From assembly GCA_050313895.1 (NCBI GenBank), contig JBNPMI010000014.1: DNA of 43,848 nucleotides; one strand, written 5' to 3'. Positions 17,038-24,757 of this stretch are shown one piece after another. The notes under the pieces are model-generated. The model saw only the letters and a list, made by a program, of their open reading frames with translations. It searched no databases and had not been told where the DNA came from. The position numbers and the translations under genes are program-made. Within the stretch, counting starts at the first letter, position 1, and every line of letters starts with the position of its first letter. This stretch comes from JALFST01 sp022779285. Its GTDB lineage: Bacteria; Bacillota; Clostridia; Tissierellales; Peptoniphilaceae.

Positions 17038-18299
17038 AGAAAATCACATGCTGGCTACTGGCATTCTCACTCTTCGCGGGAATTTTTGCGGTCAGTCCCG
17101 TATTCGCTGCAGAAGCAGAGGAAAATGCTCCGATTACTCTTTCCGAATATGCGGGAGACACGGCGGAGCAGCATCGCTCCGCATTTACCTATTATGATAA
17201 TGTGCCATCTTTTTTGATCGGAGATCCGGCATCCGGTAAGGTGGTTTTGGAAAAAGGAAGCGACATTCCCGGCGGAATCGCATCCATGACAAAAATGATG
17301 ACCTACTATATCGTGAAGGAGGATATCGCTGCAGGAAAATATGCGTTGACCGATTCCGTAACGATTTCGTCACATGCCGCATCGATGAATGAGGCGGGCT
17401 TCTCCAATTACGGGCTCAAAGCAGGGGAAAGCTATTCCGTGGAAAAATTGCTTTCAGGACTCATGGTGGTCTCCGGAAATGATGCGGCAATCGCATTGGC
17501 GGAAAATGCAGGGGGCGGATCCGAGCAGGAGTTTGTGGCGAGAATGAACCGGACTGCCGTGGAATTGGGCATGACGAAATCGCATTTCATCAATTCCAGC
17601 GGGATCACGGAAAATGGGGAATACAATATTTCCACAGCGCGTGATATGTTTTTATTGGCAGCGAATATTGTGCGAAAATTTCCGGAGGTCAAGGATTATT
17701 CCGCGATCAAGCGTCTGGATGAGCCGGAACGCTCGTATTCTCACGCATCGTCCTACCTGGATTTTATTGAGAAGCTCCCGGGAACCAAGGGCATCAAGAC
17801 GGGATATACAGAGGAAGCGGGAAATTGCTTTACCGGACTTTTTGAGGTGAAATCCACCGTGGACGGCTCTACATTTGAAATTGTTACGGTGCTCATGGGT
17901 GCCGCAATCAAGGATGCCCGTTGGAGAACAACCAAGGAGCTGGTGGATCTGGCCGCCGGTACATACACCAATCGCATCGTTGTGGATGAGTCGGTGCCCG
18001 TGACCAAGTATGAAATTCCGAACGGCTCGGAGGAATCCGTAGTGCTGTATCCGCAGCGTTCTTATAGCACCTTTACCTATGCGAATCGCAAGTTCACGGT
18101 ACATTATGAGATTACACCGGGTATTAAGGCACCCACGACGCTGGACACCGAATACGGAAAAATCACGGTATTACAGGACGGCGAGGTGATGGACACAATT
18201 CCGATTATTGCGAAGGATCAAACAATTCGAGCGGGACTCTTTACGCGTCTGCAACGTGCCGCCTCTCAGATTTTTATTTTTGTCACTTCATTATTTTAA
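17034..18299 (+). CDS. D-alanyl-D-alanine carboxypeptidase (PBP5/DacF type)
   Basis: A 421-residue secreted, membrane-associated penicillin-binding protein that removes the terminal D-Ala of peptidoglycan stem peptides. It has a signal peptide (residues 1-25, cleavage near VFA-AEA). The SxxK motif is at Ser84-Lys87, SGN at 147-149 and KTG at 255-257, all intact. A PBP5_C beta domain follows (about 300-385), then an amphipathic or hydrophobic tail (RLQRAASQIFIFVTSLF) that anchors it. GGAGG precedes the ATG at 17034, which overlaps the upstream stop by four bases. DacF and DacA cannot be separated from sequence alone. Confidence 0.92.
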   Translation: MKKITCWLLAFSLFAGIFAVSPVFAAEAEENAPITLSEYAGDTAEQHRSAFTYYDNVPSFLIGDPASGKVVLEKGSDIPGGIASMTKMMTYYIVKEDIAAGKYALTDSVTISSHAASMNEAGFSNYGLKAGESYSVEKLLSGLMVVSGNDAAIALAENAGGGSEQEFVARMNRTAVELGMTKSHFINSSGITENGEYNISTARDMFLLAANIVRKFPEVKDYSAIKRLDEPERSYSHASSYLDFIEKLPGTKGIKTGYTEEAGNCFTGLFEVKSTVDGSTFEIVTVLMGAAIKDARWRTTKELVDLAAGTYTNRIVVDESVPVTKYEIPNGSEESVVLYPQRSYSTFTYANRKFTVHYEITPGIKAPTTLDTEYGKITVLQDGEVMDTIPIIAKDQTIRAGLFTRLQRAASQIFIFVTSLF

Positions 18300-18316
18300 G
18301 AGACGGCGGTTTCGAG

Positions 18317-18344
18317 AGCGGTCATTTGGCATGACCGCTTTTTT
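18317..18344 (+). terminator. terminator after the carboxypeptidase gene
   Basis: A nine-pair perfect stem AGCGGTCAT/ATGACCGCT with loop TTGGC is followed by TTTTT. Confidence 0.9.
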
Positions 18345-18364
18345 GACGAAAGAATTTTGAAAAA

Positions 18365-18396
18365 AGTGTAAAAAAGAGCCGCGGAAGCGGCTCTTT
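18365..18396 (-). terminator. terminator of the minus-strand tRNA-Arg
   Basis: A ten-pair perfect stem AAAGAGCCGC/GCGGCTCTTT with loop GGAA. On the minus strand it is followed by a T-rich run and lies nine bases beyond the tRNA 3' end. It could work in both directions. Confidence 0.75.
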
Positions 18397-18404
18397 CTCT
18401 TTGA

Positions 18405-18478
18405 CGTCGCCAAGGGGATTTGAACCTCTGACACCACGCTTAGGAGGCGTGTGCTCTATCCAGCTGAGCTATGGCGAC
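18405..18478 (-). tRNA. tRNA-Arg (anticodon CCT)
   Basis: On the minus strand: acceptor GTCGCCA/TGGCGAC, D stem GCTC/GAGC, anticodon stem CACGC/GCGTG with loop CTCCTAA (CCT, reading AGG). The T arm is AGAGG/CCCCT with an A-C mismatch in its middle pair. The discriminator is G and CCA is not encoded. Confidence 0.93.
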
Positions 18479-18516
18479 AAGATGCAATGGATTTATGCCC
18501 TGATATTGTATCACTT

Positions 18517-18525
18517 TGTTATAAT
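18517..18525 (+). promoter_or_regulatory. extended -10 promoter of the deoxyribosyltransferase gene
   Basis: TGT directly before a perfect TATAAT (18520-18525) forms an extended -10 element. There is no good -35. It lies 24 bases before the start codon. Confidence 0.55.
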
Positions 18526-18548
18526 AAAAGAAAATCAAAGGGGGTATT

Positions 18549-19025
18549 ATGAAAGTATATTTTGCTGCACCGCTTTTCAGCGAAGGAGAGCAGCGGTTCA
18601 ATGCATATCTGGCGGAAGCGATTCGCAAGGCATATCCCGACTTGGATATGTATGTGCCGCAGGAGCAGGACGAGATCAATGATAAAACAAAATATGCAGA
18701 CAGTAAAATGATCGCTCAGGTTGACACCGACCGGGTGATGGCAAGTGACCTGATGATCGCTGTTTTGGACGGCTTGTCCTTGGATTCCGGCGTTGCAGCG
18801 GAGATCGGAATTGCGTATGCAAAAGGAATTCCTGTCCTGGGTCTTTTTACTGATGTTCGCCAGCAGGGAGCGGATGTTCCGGAAAAAATCGAGGCGTTGC
18901 GGGAGGTGGCGGAGAGCCAATTTCCCTATATTAACCTCTATGTCATCGGCTTAATCAAGAAAAACGGAGAGGTGGTCCGGTCCACGAAAGAACTGGTTGA
19001 CATAATGAGGCGTTACGTGGAATAA
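18549..19025 (+). CDS. nucleoside 2-deoxyribosyltransferase
   Basis: A 158-residue enzyme of the NDT family that exchanges bases between 2'-deoxynucleosides for purine and pyrimidine salvage. The N-terminal VYFAAPLFSEGEQRF motif is diagnostic. The catalytic Glu lies in DSGVAAEIGIAYAKG (near residue 83) and LFTDVRQ follows. Length is typical. GGGGG precedes the ATG. It is read in the same direction as the next GTPase gene but 62 bases apart. Confidence 0.9.
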   Translation: MKVYFAAPLFSEGEQRFNAYLAEAIRKAYPDLDMYVPQEQDEINDKTKYADSKMIAQVDTDRVMASDLMIAVLDGLSLDSGVAAEIGIAYAKGIPVLGLFTDVRQQGADVPEKIEALREVAESQFPYINLYVIGLIKKNGEVVRSTKELVDIMRRYVE

Positions 19026-19028
19026 TTA

Positions 19029-19068
19029 TTAACATGGGTGAAAACGTTTTATAAACGTTTGATAACGT
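19029..19068 (+). promoter_or_regulatory. possible promoter with three AACGT repeats before the EF-G-like gene
   Basis: The short leader holds AAAACGTTTT (19041-19050), TAAACGTTT (19052-19060) and TAACGT (19063-19068). The ACG cores are 11 and 10 bases apart, about one helical turn each. TTAACA (19029-19034) and TATAAA (19050-19055) could form a promoter that the repeats overlap. Binding of a regulator is inferred only. Confidence 0.35.
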
Positions 19069-19087
19069 AAAAAAACAGGAGGAAGAT

Positions 19088-21154
19088 ATGAAAAAGTATG
19101 ATACGAAGCACATCCGCAATTTGGCGTTCGTCGGGCATAGCGGTTCCGGCAAAACAACCTTGTCGGAATCGCTCCTCTACCTTACGAAGGCCATTGACCG
19201 TCCCGGACGCATCGAAGACGGGAATACGGTTTCTGATTTCGATAAAGAGGAAATCGCACGCGGCATTTCCATCGGATTGAGTGTTCTGCCCACGGAATGG
19301 AAGGAACACAAGATCAACCTGTTGGATGCTCCCGGATATTTTGACTTTGAAGCACAGGTGCTCGTCGCTCTGCGTGCGGCAGAAGCGGCGCTCATGGTCA
19401 TCGATGCATCCGCGGGAATCGAAGTGGGGTCAGAAATCTATTGGAAGTACATGGAAAAAATTTCTTTGCCTCGTATCATCTTCCTAAATAAAATGGACAA
19501 GCCCAACGTAAACTTTAATCTGCGCGTGTCGGAGCTGCATCAGCAATTCGGCAAGAAGGTTGTACCTCTTACACTTACCCTGGGACAAGGGGAAAGCTTT
19601 GAAGGACTCATCGATATCATTGACCGGAAAGCTTTTCGTTATGACGGATACAAGGCGATCGAGATCCCGATTCCTGAGGAACGCCTCAGCGAGGTGGATG
19701 TGGCCTATGATGAAATTGTAGAGCTGATCGCCATGACAGATGATGCTTTGATGGAAAAATATTTTAATGGGGAAGCCTTTACTCAGCAAGAAATTTCAGA
19801 AGGCATGACAACAGCCATGCTCAACGGATCGGCAGTGCCCCTGATTGCAGGCTCGGCAATTTCCGGAGCCGGCTTGGATCTGCTCATGGACTGCATCGTC
19901 AAATACATGCCGGCACCGAATGATCCGCGTGCCAATTCCGGATTCCGCCCCGTTGAAGGGGAGCCGGTGCAGATGGATGCCTCGAAGCCGATGAGTGCGG
20001 TAGTCTTTAAAACGACAGTCGATCCTTTTGTAGGCAAGATTTCCTTAGTCAAGGTTGTGACGGGAACCGCGAAAAAAGGGGAGAGCCTCAAGCATTCGCA
20101 GGGCGGCACGGTAAAGCCGGCAGGCATGTTCTTCCTGAGAGGCAAAGAGCATATCGATACCGATGAAATCACGGCAGGCGATATCGGCGCCTTCTCCAAG
20201 CTTGAGGACGTGGAAACGGGAGATACGTTGACGGCAAACGGGTATTCCTTTGAGTACAAGAAGGTTAAATTCCCATCCGCGACCCTGACATATGCGATTG
20301 CCGCGGATTCTAAGAACGATGAGGATAAGCTCAGTCAATCCTTGGCAAAGCTTGAGGAGGAAGATCCCACCTTCATCTTGGAGCGCAACAAGGAAACCAA
20401 GCAGCTCTTGATTCACGGGCTGGGCAATGTACAGCTGGAATCGATGATGGATAAGCTGAAAATTTATTACGGCGTAAATGTACACCGTGTGCCTCTGACG
20501 ATACCTTATCGTGAGACCATTCGAGGAAAATCGGATGTTCAGGGGCGTCATAAGAAGCAGACGGGCGGAGCCGGACAGTTCGGCGATGTATGGGTGCGCT
20601 TTGAGCCGATCGAAGAGGGATTTGAGTTTGCAGAGGAAGTTTTTGGCGGTTCCGTGCCGAAAAACTATTATCCGGCCGTGGAAAAGGGATTGGAGGAGTC
20701 CCTGGATCATGGTCCGTTGGCGGGATATCCGGTTACCGGCATTAAGGCGACTCTCTACGACGGATCCTATCATCCCGTGGATTCGAATGAAATGGCATTT
20801 AAGATTGCGGCGGCGATTGCCTTCAAAAAAGGGATGGAGGAAGCGCATCCCATCCTGTTGGAACCCATTGTCAGCATGAAGATCGTCATCCCCGATGAAT
20901 TTCTTGGAGATGTCATGGGGGATATGAATAAACGCCGCGGACGGATTCTGGGTATGGAACAGAATGAGGACGGAGATCAGGTCGTGAATGCGGAGGCTCC
21001 GATGGCGGAGGTTTCCGAATATGCAATTGATTTGCGCTCTATGACGCAGGGAAGAGGATTCTTTACCCAGGAGTTCAAGAATTATGAGGAAGCGCCTGCG
21101 CAGGTTGCGGAGGAAATCATCGCGGAAGCGAAAAAAGCACAGAGCGCGGAGTAG
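19088..21154 (+). CDS. EF-G-2-type translational GTPase
   Basis: A 688-residue five-domain EF-G homolog. The G domain has GHSGSGKTTL (P-loop), DFDKEEIARGISI (switch I), DAPGYFDF (switch II) and NKMD. Canonical EF-G has GHIDAGKTT and DTPGHVDF, so the catalytic switch II His is Tyr here. The same change, as I recall it, marks the EF-G-2 subfamily (for example Thermus EF-G-2), a paralog of uncertain role. Domain IV carries the RGKSDVQGRHKKQTGGAGQFG region. It is unlikely to be the main fusA, which normally sits in the str operon. AGGAGG lies before the ATG. Confidence 0.88.
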   Translation: MKKYDTKHIRNLAFVGHSGSGKTTLSESLLYLTKAIDRPGRIEDGNTVSDFDKEEIARGISIGLSVLPTEWKEHKINLLDAPGYFDFEAQVLVALRAAEAALMVIDASAGIEVGSEIYWKYMEKISLPRIIFLNKMDKPNVNFNLRVSELHQQFGKKVVPLTLTLGQGESFEGLIDIIDRKAFRYDGYKAIEIPIPEERLSEVDVAYDEIVELIAMTDDALMEKYFNGEAFTQQEISEGMTTAMLNGSAVPLIAGSAISGAGLDLLMDCIVKYMPAPNDPRANSGFRPVEGEPVQMDASKPMSAVVFKTTVDPFVGKISLVKVVTGTAKKGESLKHSQGGTVKPAGMFFLRGKEHIDTDEITAGDIGAFSKLEDVETGDTLTANGYSFEYKKVKFPSATLTYAIAADSKNDEDKLSQSLAKLEEEDPTFILERNKETKQLLIHGLGNVQLESMMDKLKIYYGVNVHRVPLTIPYRETIRGKSDVQGRHKKQTGGAGQFGDVWVRFEPIEEGFEFAEEVFGGSVPKNYYPAVEKGLEESLDHGPLAGYPVTGIKATLYDGSYHPVDSNEMAFKIAAAIAFKKGMEEAHPILLEPIVSMKIVIPDEFLGDVMGDMNKRRGRILGMEQNEDGDQVVNAEAPMAEVSEYAIDLRSMTQGRGFFTQEFKNYEEAPAQVAEEIIAEAKKAQSAE

Positions 21155-21174
21155 GAAAACGAAACGGAAGGGCT

Positions 21175-21203
21175 TTGACAGAGCGCTCTCTCCCATGTAT
21201 AAT
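21175..21203 (+). promoter_or_regulatory. consensus sigma-A promoter of the ctsR-mcsA-clpC operon
   Basis: A perfect TTGACA (21175-21180) and perfect TATAAT (21198-21203) are separated by 17 bases, immediately after the EF-G-like gene. Transcription would start near 21210. Confidence 0.88.
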
Positions 21204-21210
21204 AAAGAAG

Positions 21211-21240
21211 GAATCCCATCGACGGATCGGTGGGATTTCC
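21211..21240 (+). other. leader hairpin at the start of the ctsR transcript
   Basis: TCCCATCGA pairs with TCGGTGGGA (one wobble pair, four-base loop), with AA and TT flanks that nearly extend it, followed by TTTCCTTTTA. It begins within a few bases of the predicted transcription start. It may end the upstream GTPase transcript, attenuate the operon, or stabilise the 5' end. Confidence 0.55.
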
Positions 21241-21253
21241 TTTTACAAGTAAA

Positions 21254-21270
21254 GGTCAAAGTAAGTCAAA
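21254..21270 (+). promoter_or_regulatory. CtsR operator
   Basis: GGTCAAA (21254-21260), a three-base spacer and AGTCAAA (21264-21270) match the known CtsR tandem heptamer. The site is about 50 bases downstream of the -10 box rather than overlapping it, so repression would work as a roadblock or through an unseen second promoter. Autoregulation of the operon is expected. Confidence 0.85.
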
Positions 21271-21348
21271 ACAGAGCTGCGTTATGCGGCGAACAAGTGG
21301 GTAAAAGGAAAGAAGAATCAGCAATCGCGCAATAGAAAGAAGAAAACA

Positions 21349-21810
21349 ATGGCAGGATTAACCAATCGGATTACCGATTTTCTAATGGAAATGATGGAAG
21401 AAAATGCCGAGGGAATGATTGAAATCGGAAGAAATGAGCTCGCTCAGAGATTTTCGTGCGCCCCATCCCAGATCAACTATGTTTTAACGACTCGTTTTAC
21501 ACCTTATAACGGTTATTATACAGAGTCGAGACGTGGCGGATCCGGATACATCCGCATTATTCGTCTGGAGCGTTCTCCCGAGGAAGCGGTTGGAGACTTG
21601 ATTCAATCTGCGGTCGATACGGAAATCACCTCAGACAAGGCAAAAAGCCTATTACACAGTTTATACGAGCAAGGCATATTGGAGAAGCGGGAGTATCACA
21701 TTATGAGTCATGCGGTAGATGACCGGTCTTTTCGTGCGATCCCTCAGGAAACGCGAAATTCCGTGCGAGCGGATGTTTTAAAGAATATGCTCATTGTTCT
21801 TTTACGGTGA
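21349..21810 (+). CDS. ctsR: transcriptional repressor of class III stress genes CtsR
   Basis: A 153-residue winged-helix repressor. It begins with LTNRITDFLMEMM, has the DNA-binding helix region around ELAQRFSCAPSQINYVLTTRF, and the wing with the CtsR hallmark ESRRGGSGYIRI (the usual form being RGGGGYI). The C-terminal domain ends in ADVLKNMLIVLL. It normally represses clp genes until heat shock, when the glycine-rich wing senses temperature. A matching operator lies upstream. The ribosome site is weak (AGAAGAAA). Confidence 0.95.
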   Translation: MAGLTNRITDFLMEMMEENAEGMIEIGRNELAQRFSCAPSQINYVLTTRFTPYNGYYTESRRGGSGYIRIIRLERSPEEAVGDLIQSAVDTEITSDKAKSLLHSLYEQGILEKREYHIMSHAVDDRSFRAIPQETRNSVRADVLKNMLIVLLR

Positions 21811-21822
21811 AAGGAGAATATT

Positions 21823-22317
21823 ATGAAATGCGATTTTTGCTCCAACGATGCCAATATTGAGTTGGCAATGATCATAAACGGTGAGACAAAAAAGATACAT
21901 CTTTGTTCCAAGTGTTATAAAGAACGCGTCACGGAAATGATGGATCAATTGCCTGAAATTCTTAAGGATGAGGCGATGGGCGAACAGATCCGCGAGCTGC
22001 TGAAAAATACGGATCCGGGAAGCGCCTCGATGCAATTGCTGTCTAATGAAACCGTCGGCAAAGAGCTGGGTGAATTTTTTTCCGGAGGCGATATCACGGA
22101 GGAAAAAAAGGCACCGTCGAAGAGTGCGCGCGAGTATGCCTTTGAGCAGCAGAGGCAGCAGCTGAAAAAGAAACAAATGGAGCTTTCCCTGCGTATGCAG
22201 GAGGCGTTATCGGCTGAAAATTATGAACTGTGCGCACAATTGCGTGATGAAATCGAACACGTGGGGGATCAACTCATCCTCCTCAACGATGAAAGGAAAA
22301 ATCCGTATGGAGTATAA
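21823..22317 (+). CDS. mcsA: McsA, zinc-binding UVR-domain protein
   Basis: A 164-residue protein with two N-terminal CxxC motifs (CDFC at residues 3-6 and CSKC near 29-32) that bind zinc, and a C-terminal UVR motif (QEALSAENYELCAQLRDEIE). In Bacillus, McsA activates the arginine kinase McsB and helps silence or degrade CtsR. No mcsB gene follows here; clpC starts inside the mcsA end. AAAGGAG precedes the ATG. The final 11 bases overlap clpC, so they are translationally coupled. Confidence 0.9.
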   Translation: MKCDFCSNDANIELAMIINGETKKIHLCSKCYKERVTEMMDQLPEILKDEAMGEQIRELLKNTDPGSASMQLLSNETVGKELGEFFSGGDITEEKKAPSKSAREYAFEQQRQQLKKKQMELSLRMQEALSAENYELCAQLRDEIEHVGDQLILLNDERKNPYGV

Positions 22318-24748
22318 CAGAACCACCGTACAGCAGCTCCTGCAGGCAGCTGCTGAGGAGAGCTTTTCCCTCAATCAGGGGGTGATCGATTCTCAGCATA
22401 TTCTTATGGCCATGATGAAGACCGGCGGCGTAGAAACCGAGGCTTTGACAAAGGCAGGAGCCAATTATGCGACCTTGTGCAAGATCGCAATGAATAATGA
22501 GGATGTGGAAAAGACGAGCACACATCCCGCGCATCTCTCTTCGTCCGTGAGAGCTCTGTTGGATCAGGCGCGGCAAATTTCCCAACAAAATGGAGAGGCG
22601 ACTCTCTATGCGGAGTATGTGCTTTTTGCAATCCTAAACGACCGGTCCAGCTTTGCTTCCGTAATGTTGACGATTGCCGATGTTGACAAAAAAGTGATTT
22701 ATCAGAATCTGGTCAATTCCATGCAGAAAAACAAGTCAACAGATGAGAAATCCAATCTCAAGCGCTACGGAAAGAATCTCAATGAAGAAGCGGAAAAGGG
22801 AAAAATCGATCCGGTCATCGGCAGGGATACGGAGATCAATCGCGTGATTCAAATTCTTTCTCGCCGCACCAAAAACAATCCTGTGCTCATTGGAGAGCCG
22901 GGTGTCGGCAAAACGGCCATTGCGGAAGGGCTTGCTCAGCGCATTGTATCGGGAGAGATTCCGGATATTATGCGAAAGAAAACCGTATATTCCATCGATA
23001 TGGCATCGATGGTGGCAGGGACAAAATATCGCGGCGATTTTGAACAGCGTCTCAATGAAACCATCAATGAGCTGCTGGAGCGGGATGATGCCATTGTCTT
23101 TATTGATGAGCTGCACACGATTATCGGTGCAGGAAGCTCCGAAGGATCCCTGGATGCCTCCAATATCTTAAAGCCGGCATTGTCCAAGGGAAAGCTGCAG
23201 ATGATCGGAGCGACTACGATTGATGAATATCGCAAGCGTATCGAGAAGGATGCCGCGCTGGAACGCCGTTTCCAACCGGTAGTGGTACGGGAGCCGAGCA
23301 AGGAGGACACAAACGCGATTTTACGGGGATTGCGTCCGAAGTATGAGGAATTTCATCATGTGCATATTACCGATGAAGCATTGGAAGCGGCAACAGATCT
23401 GACAGATCGCTATCTCACGGACCGTTACTTGCCGGATAAAGCCATCGATGTCATTGATGAGGCGTTGGCACGAGTCCACGTGGACTCTTTTGTGGTCCCC
23501 GAGGAAATGCGGGAAATGGAAGCACAGCTGCAAAAGCTGGAGGAGGAAAAGACAAAAGCCGCATTGACGCAGGAATTTGAACGTGCCGCCGAGCTGCGCG
23601 ATCAGATTGTTCAAATCAAAGAGAACCTTCGGGCCTTTCAGGAGGAAAACAATCGAGAGGAGTCCGAGTGGCCGGAGATCAATTTCGAAAACATTGCTTC
23701 CATTGTATCGCAGTGGTCTCATGTGCCCATTACGAAGCTGACCGAAAAGGAAACCGATAAATATCTGCATCTGGCCGATAATTTAAAGAAAGCGGTGATC
23801 GGACAGGACTATGCTGTAGACACCATCGCTTCGGCGCTTAAGAGAGCGCGTGTCGGACTGAAGGCGCCTGATCGCCCGATCGGAAGCTTTATCTTTGTGG
23901 GACCGACGGGAGTCGGGAAAACCTACCTTGCCAAGCAAATTGCGGAGCAGCTTTTCGGCTCCGAGGAAAACATGATCCGCATCGATATGTCTGAATACAT
24001 GGAGCGATATTCGGTATCCCGCCTTGTCGGTTCCGCCCCCGGATATGTCGGATATGAGGAGGGGGGACAGCTCACGGAGGCGGTTCGCAAACAGCCCTAC
24101 TCGGTTGTGCTTTTTGACGAAATCGAAAAGGCTCATCCCGATGTTTTCAATATTCTTTTGCAGGTTCTGGATGACGGACGGCTCACGGACAGCCAGGGAA
24201 GGACTGTGGATTTCCGCAATACGGTGATCATTCTCACCTCCAATGTAGGAGCTGCCAGACTGAATCAAAGCAATCGCCTTGGATTCGGAATGGAAGAGGA
24301 TGTGGTGCAGGACGAATATGAGAGGATGAAAGACATTGTGCATGAGGAGCTGAAGAGCACCTTCCGTCCGGAGTTTTTAAACCGTCTGGATGATGTCGTC
24401 GTTTTCCATAAATTGAGCGAGCATACCGTGGACACGATCAGCAAGCTGCTTCTCAATGAGCTTATGAATCGTGTACATCAGCTTGGATATGCTCTGAGCT
24501 TTACAGAGGAAGTAGCGCACTATCTGGCCAAAGAGTCATATCAGCCGGAGATGGGAGCACGTCCGCTGGAAAGACAGATTCGCACAGAGGTGGAGGATTT
24601 GCTTTCCGATCAGATGCTGCGAGGCAAGCTCCGTAAAGAGCATGCATATCGTTTGGAGATGGATGGAGAAAAAATCGTAGTGCGGGATATGCAACAGGAA
24701 ACGGAGCCGTCCGAAAAAGAAAAGAAGGCGGAGGAACTCGCCGGATAA
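22307..24748 (+). CDS. clpC: ATP-dependent Clp protease ATP-binding subunit ClpC
   Basis: An 813-residue HSP100 unfoldase that feeds ClpP. A Clp_N repeat domain (about 1-140) is followed by AAA domain 1 with GEPGVGKT and DELHTIIGAG. The middle domain has a UVR motif (QEFERAAELRDQIVQIKE), the mark of ClpC. AAA domain 2 has GPTGVGKT and LFDEIEKAHPDVFN, followed by the D2-small C-terminal domain. The start at 22307 has AAAGGA upstream and overlaps mcsA; a longer upstream frame would not fit the family. It is controlled by CtsR. Confidence 0.96.
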   Translation: MEYNRTTVQQLLQAAAEESFSLNQGVIDSQHILMAMMKTGGVETEALTKAGANYATLCKIAMNNEDVEKTSTHPAHLSSSVRALLDQARQISQQNGEATLYAEYVLFAILNDRSSFASVMLTIADVDKKVIYQNLVNSMQKNKSTDEKSNLKRYGKNLNEEAEKGKIDPVIGRDTEINRVIQILSRRTKNNPVLIGEPGVGKTAIAEGLAQRIVSGEIPDIMRKKTVYSIDMASMVAGTKYRGDFEQRLNETINELLERDDAIVFIDELHTIIGAGSSEGSLDASNILKPALSKGKLQMIGATTIDEYRKRIEKDAALERRFQPVVVREPSKEDTNAILRGLRPKYEEFHHVHITDEALEAATDLTDRYLTDRYLPDKAIDVIDEALARVHVDSFVVPEEMREMEAQLQKLEEEKTKAALTQEFERAAELRDQIVQIKENLRAFQEENNREESEWPEINFENIASIVSQWSHVPITKLTEKETDKYLHLADNLKKAVIGQDYAVDTIASALKRARVGLKAPDRPIGSFIFVGPTGVGKTYLAKQIAEQLFGSEENMIRIDMSEYMERYSVSRLVGSAPGYVGYEEGGQLTEAVRKQPYSVVLFDEIEKAHPDVFNILLQVLDDGRLTDSQGRTVDFRNTVIILTSNVGAARLNQSNRLGFGMEEDVVQDEYERMKDIVHEELKSTFRPEFLNRLDDVVVFHKLSEHTVDTISKLLLNELMNRVHQLGYALSFTEEVAHYLAKESYQPEMGARPLERQIRTEVEDLLSDQMLRGKLRKEHAYRLEMDGEKIVVRDMQQETEPSEKEKKAEELAG

Positions 24749-24757
24749 GGAGAGGCT

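Noticed and set aside
19088..21154. Tet(M)-type ribosomal protection protein
   Set aside because: Length and switch motifs (GHSGSGKTT, DAPGYFDF) fit EF-G-2 paralogs; Tet(M) signatures are not seen.
20045..21259. 404-codon frame on the minus strand
   Set aside because: It lies wholly opposite the EF-G-like gene and its leader, has Arg/His/Leu-rich composition and no ribosome site. It is a shadow of the real gene.
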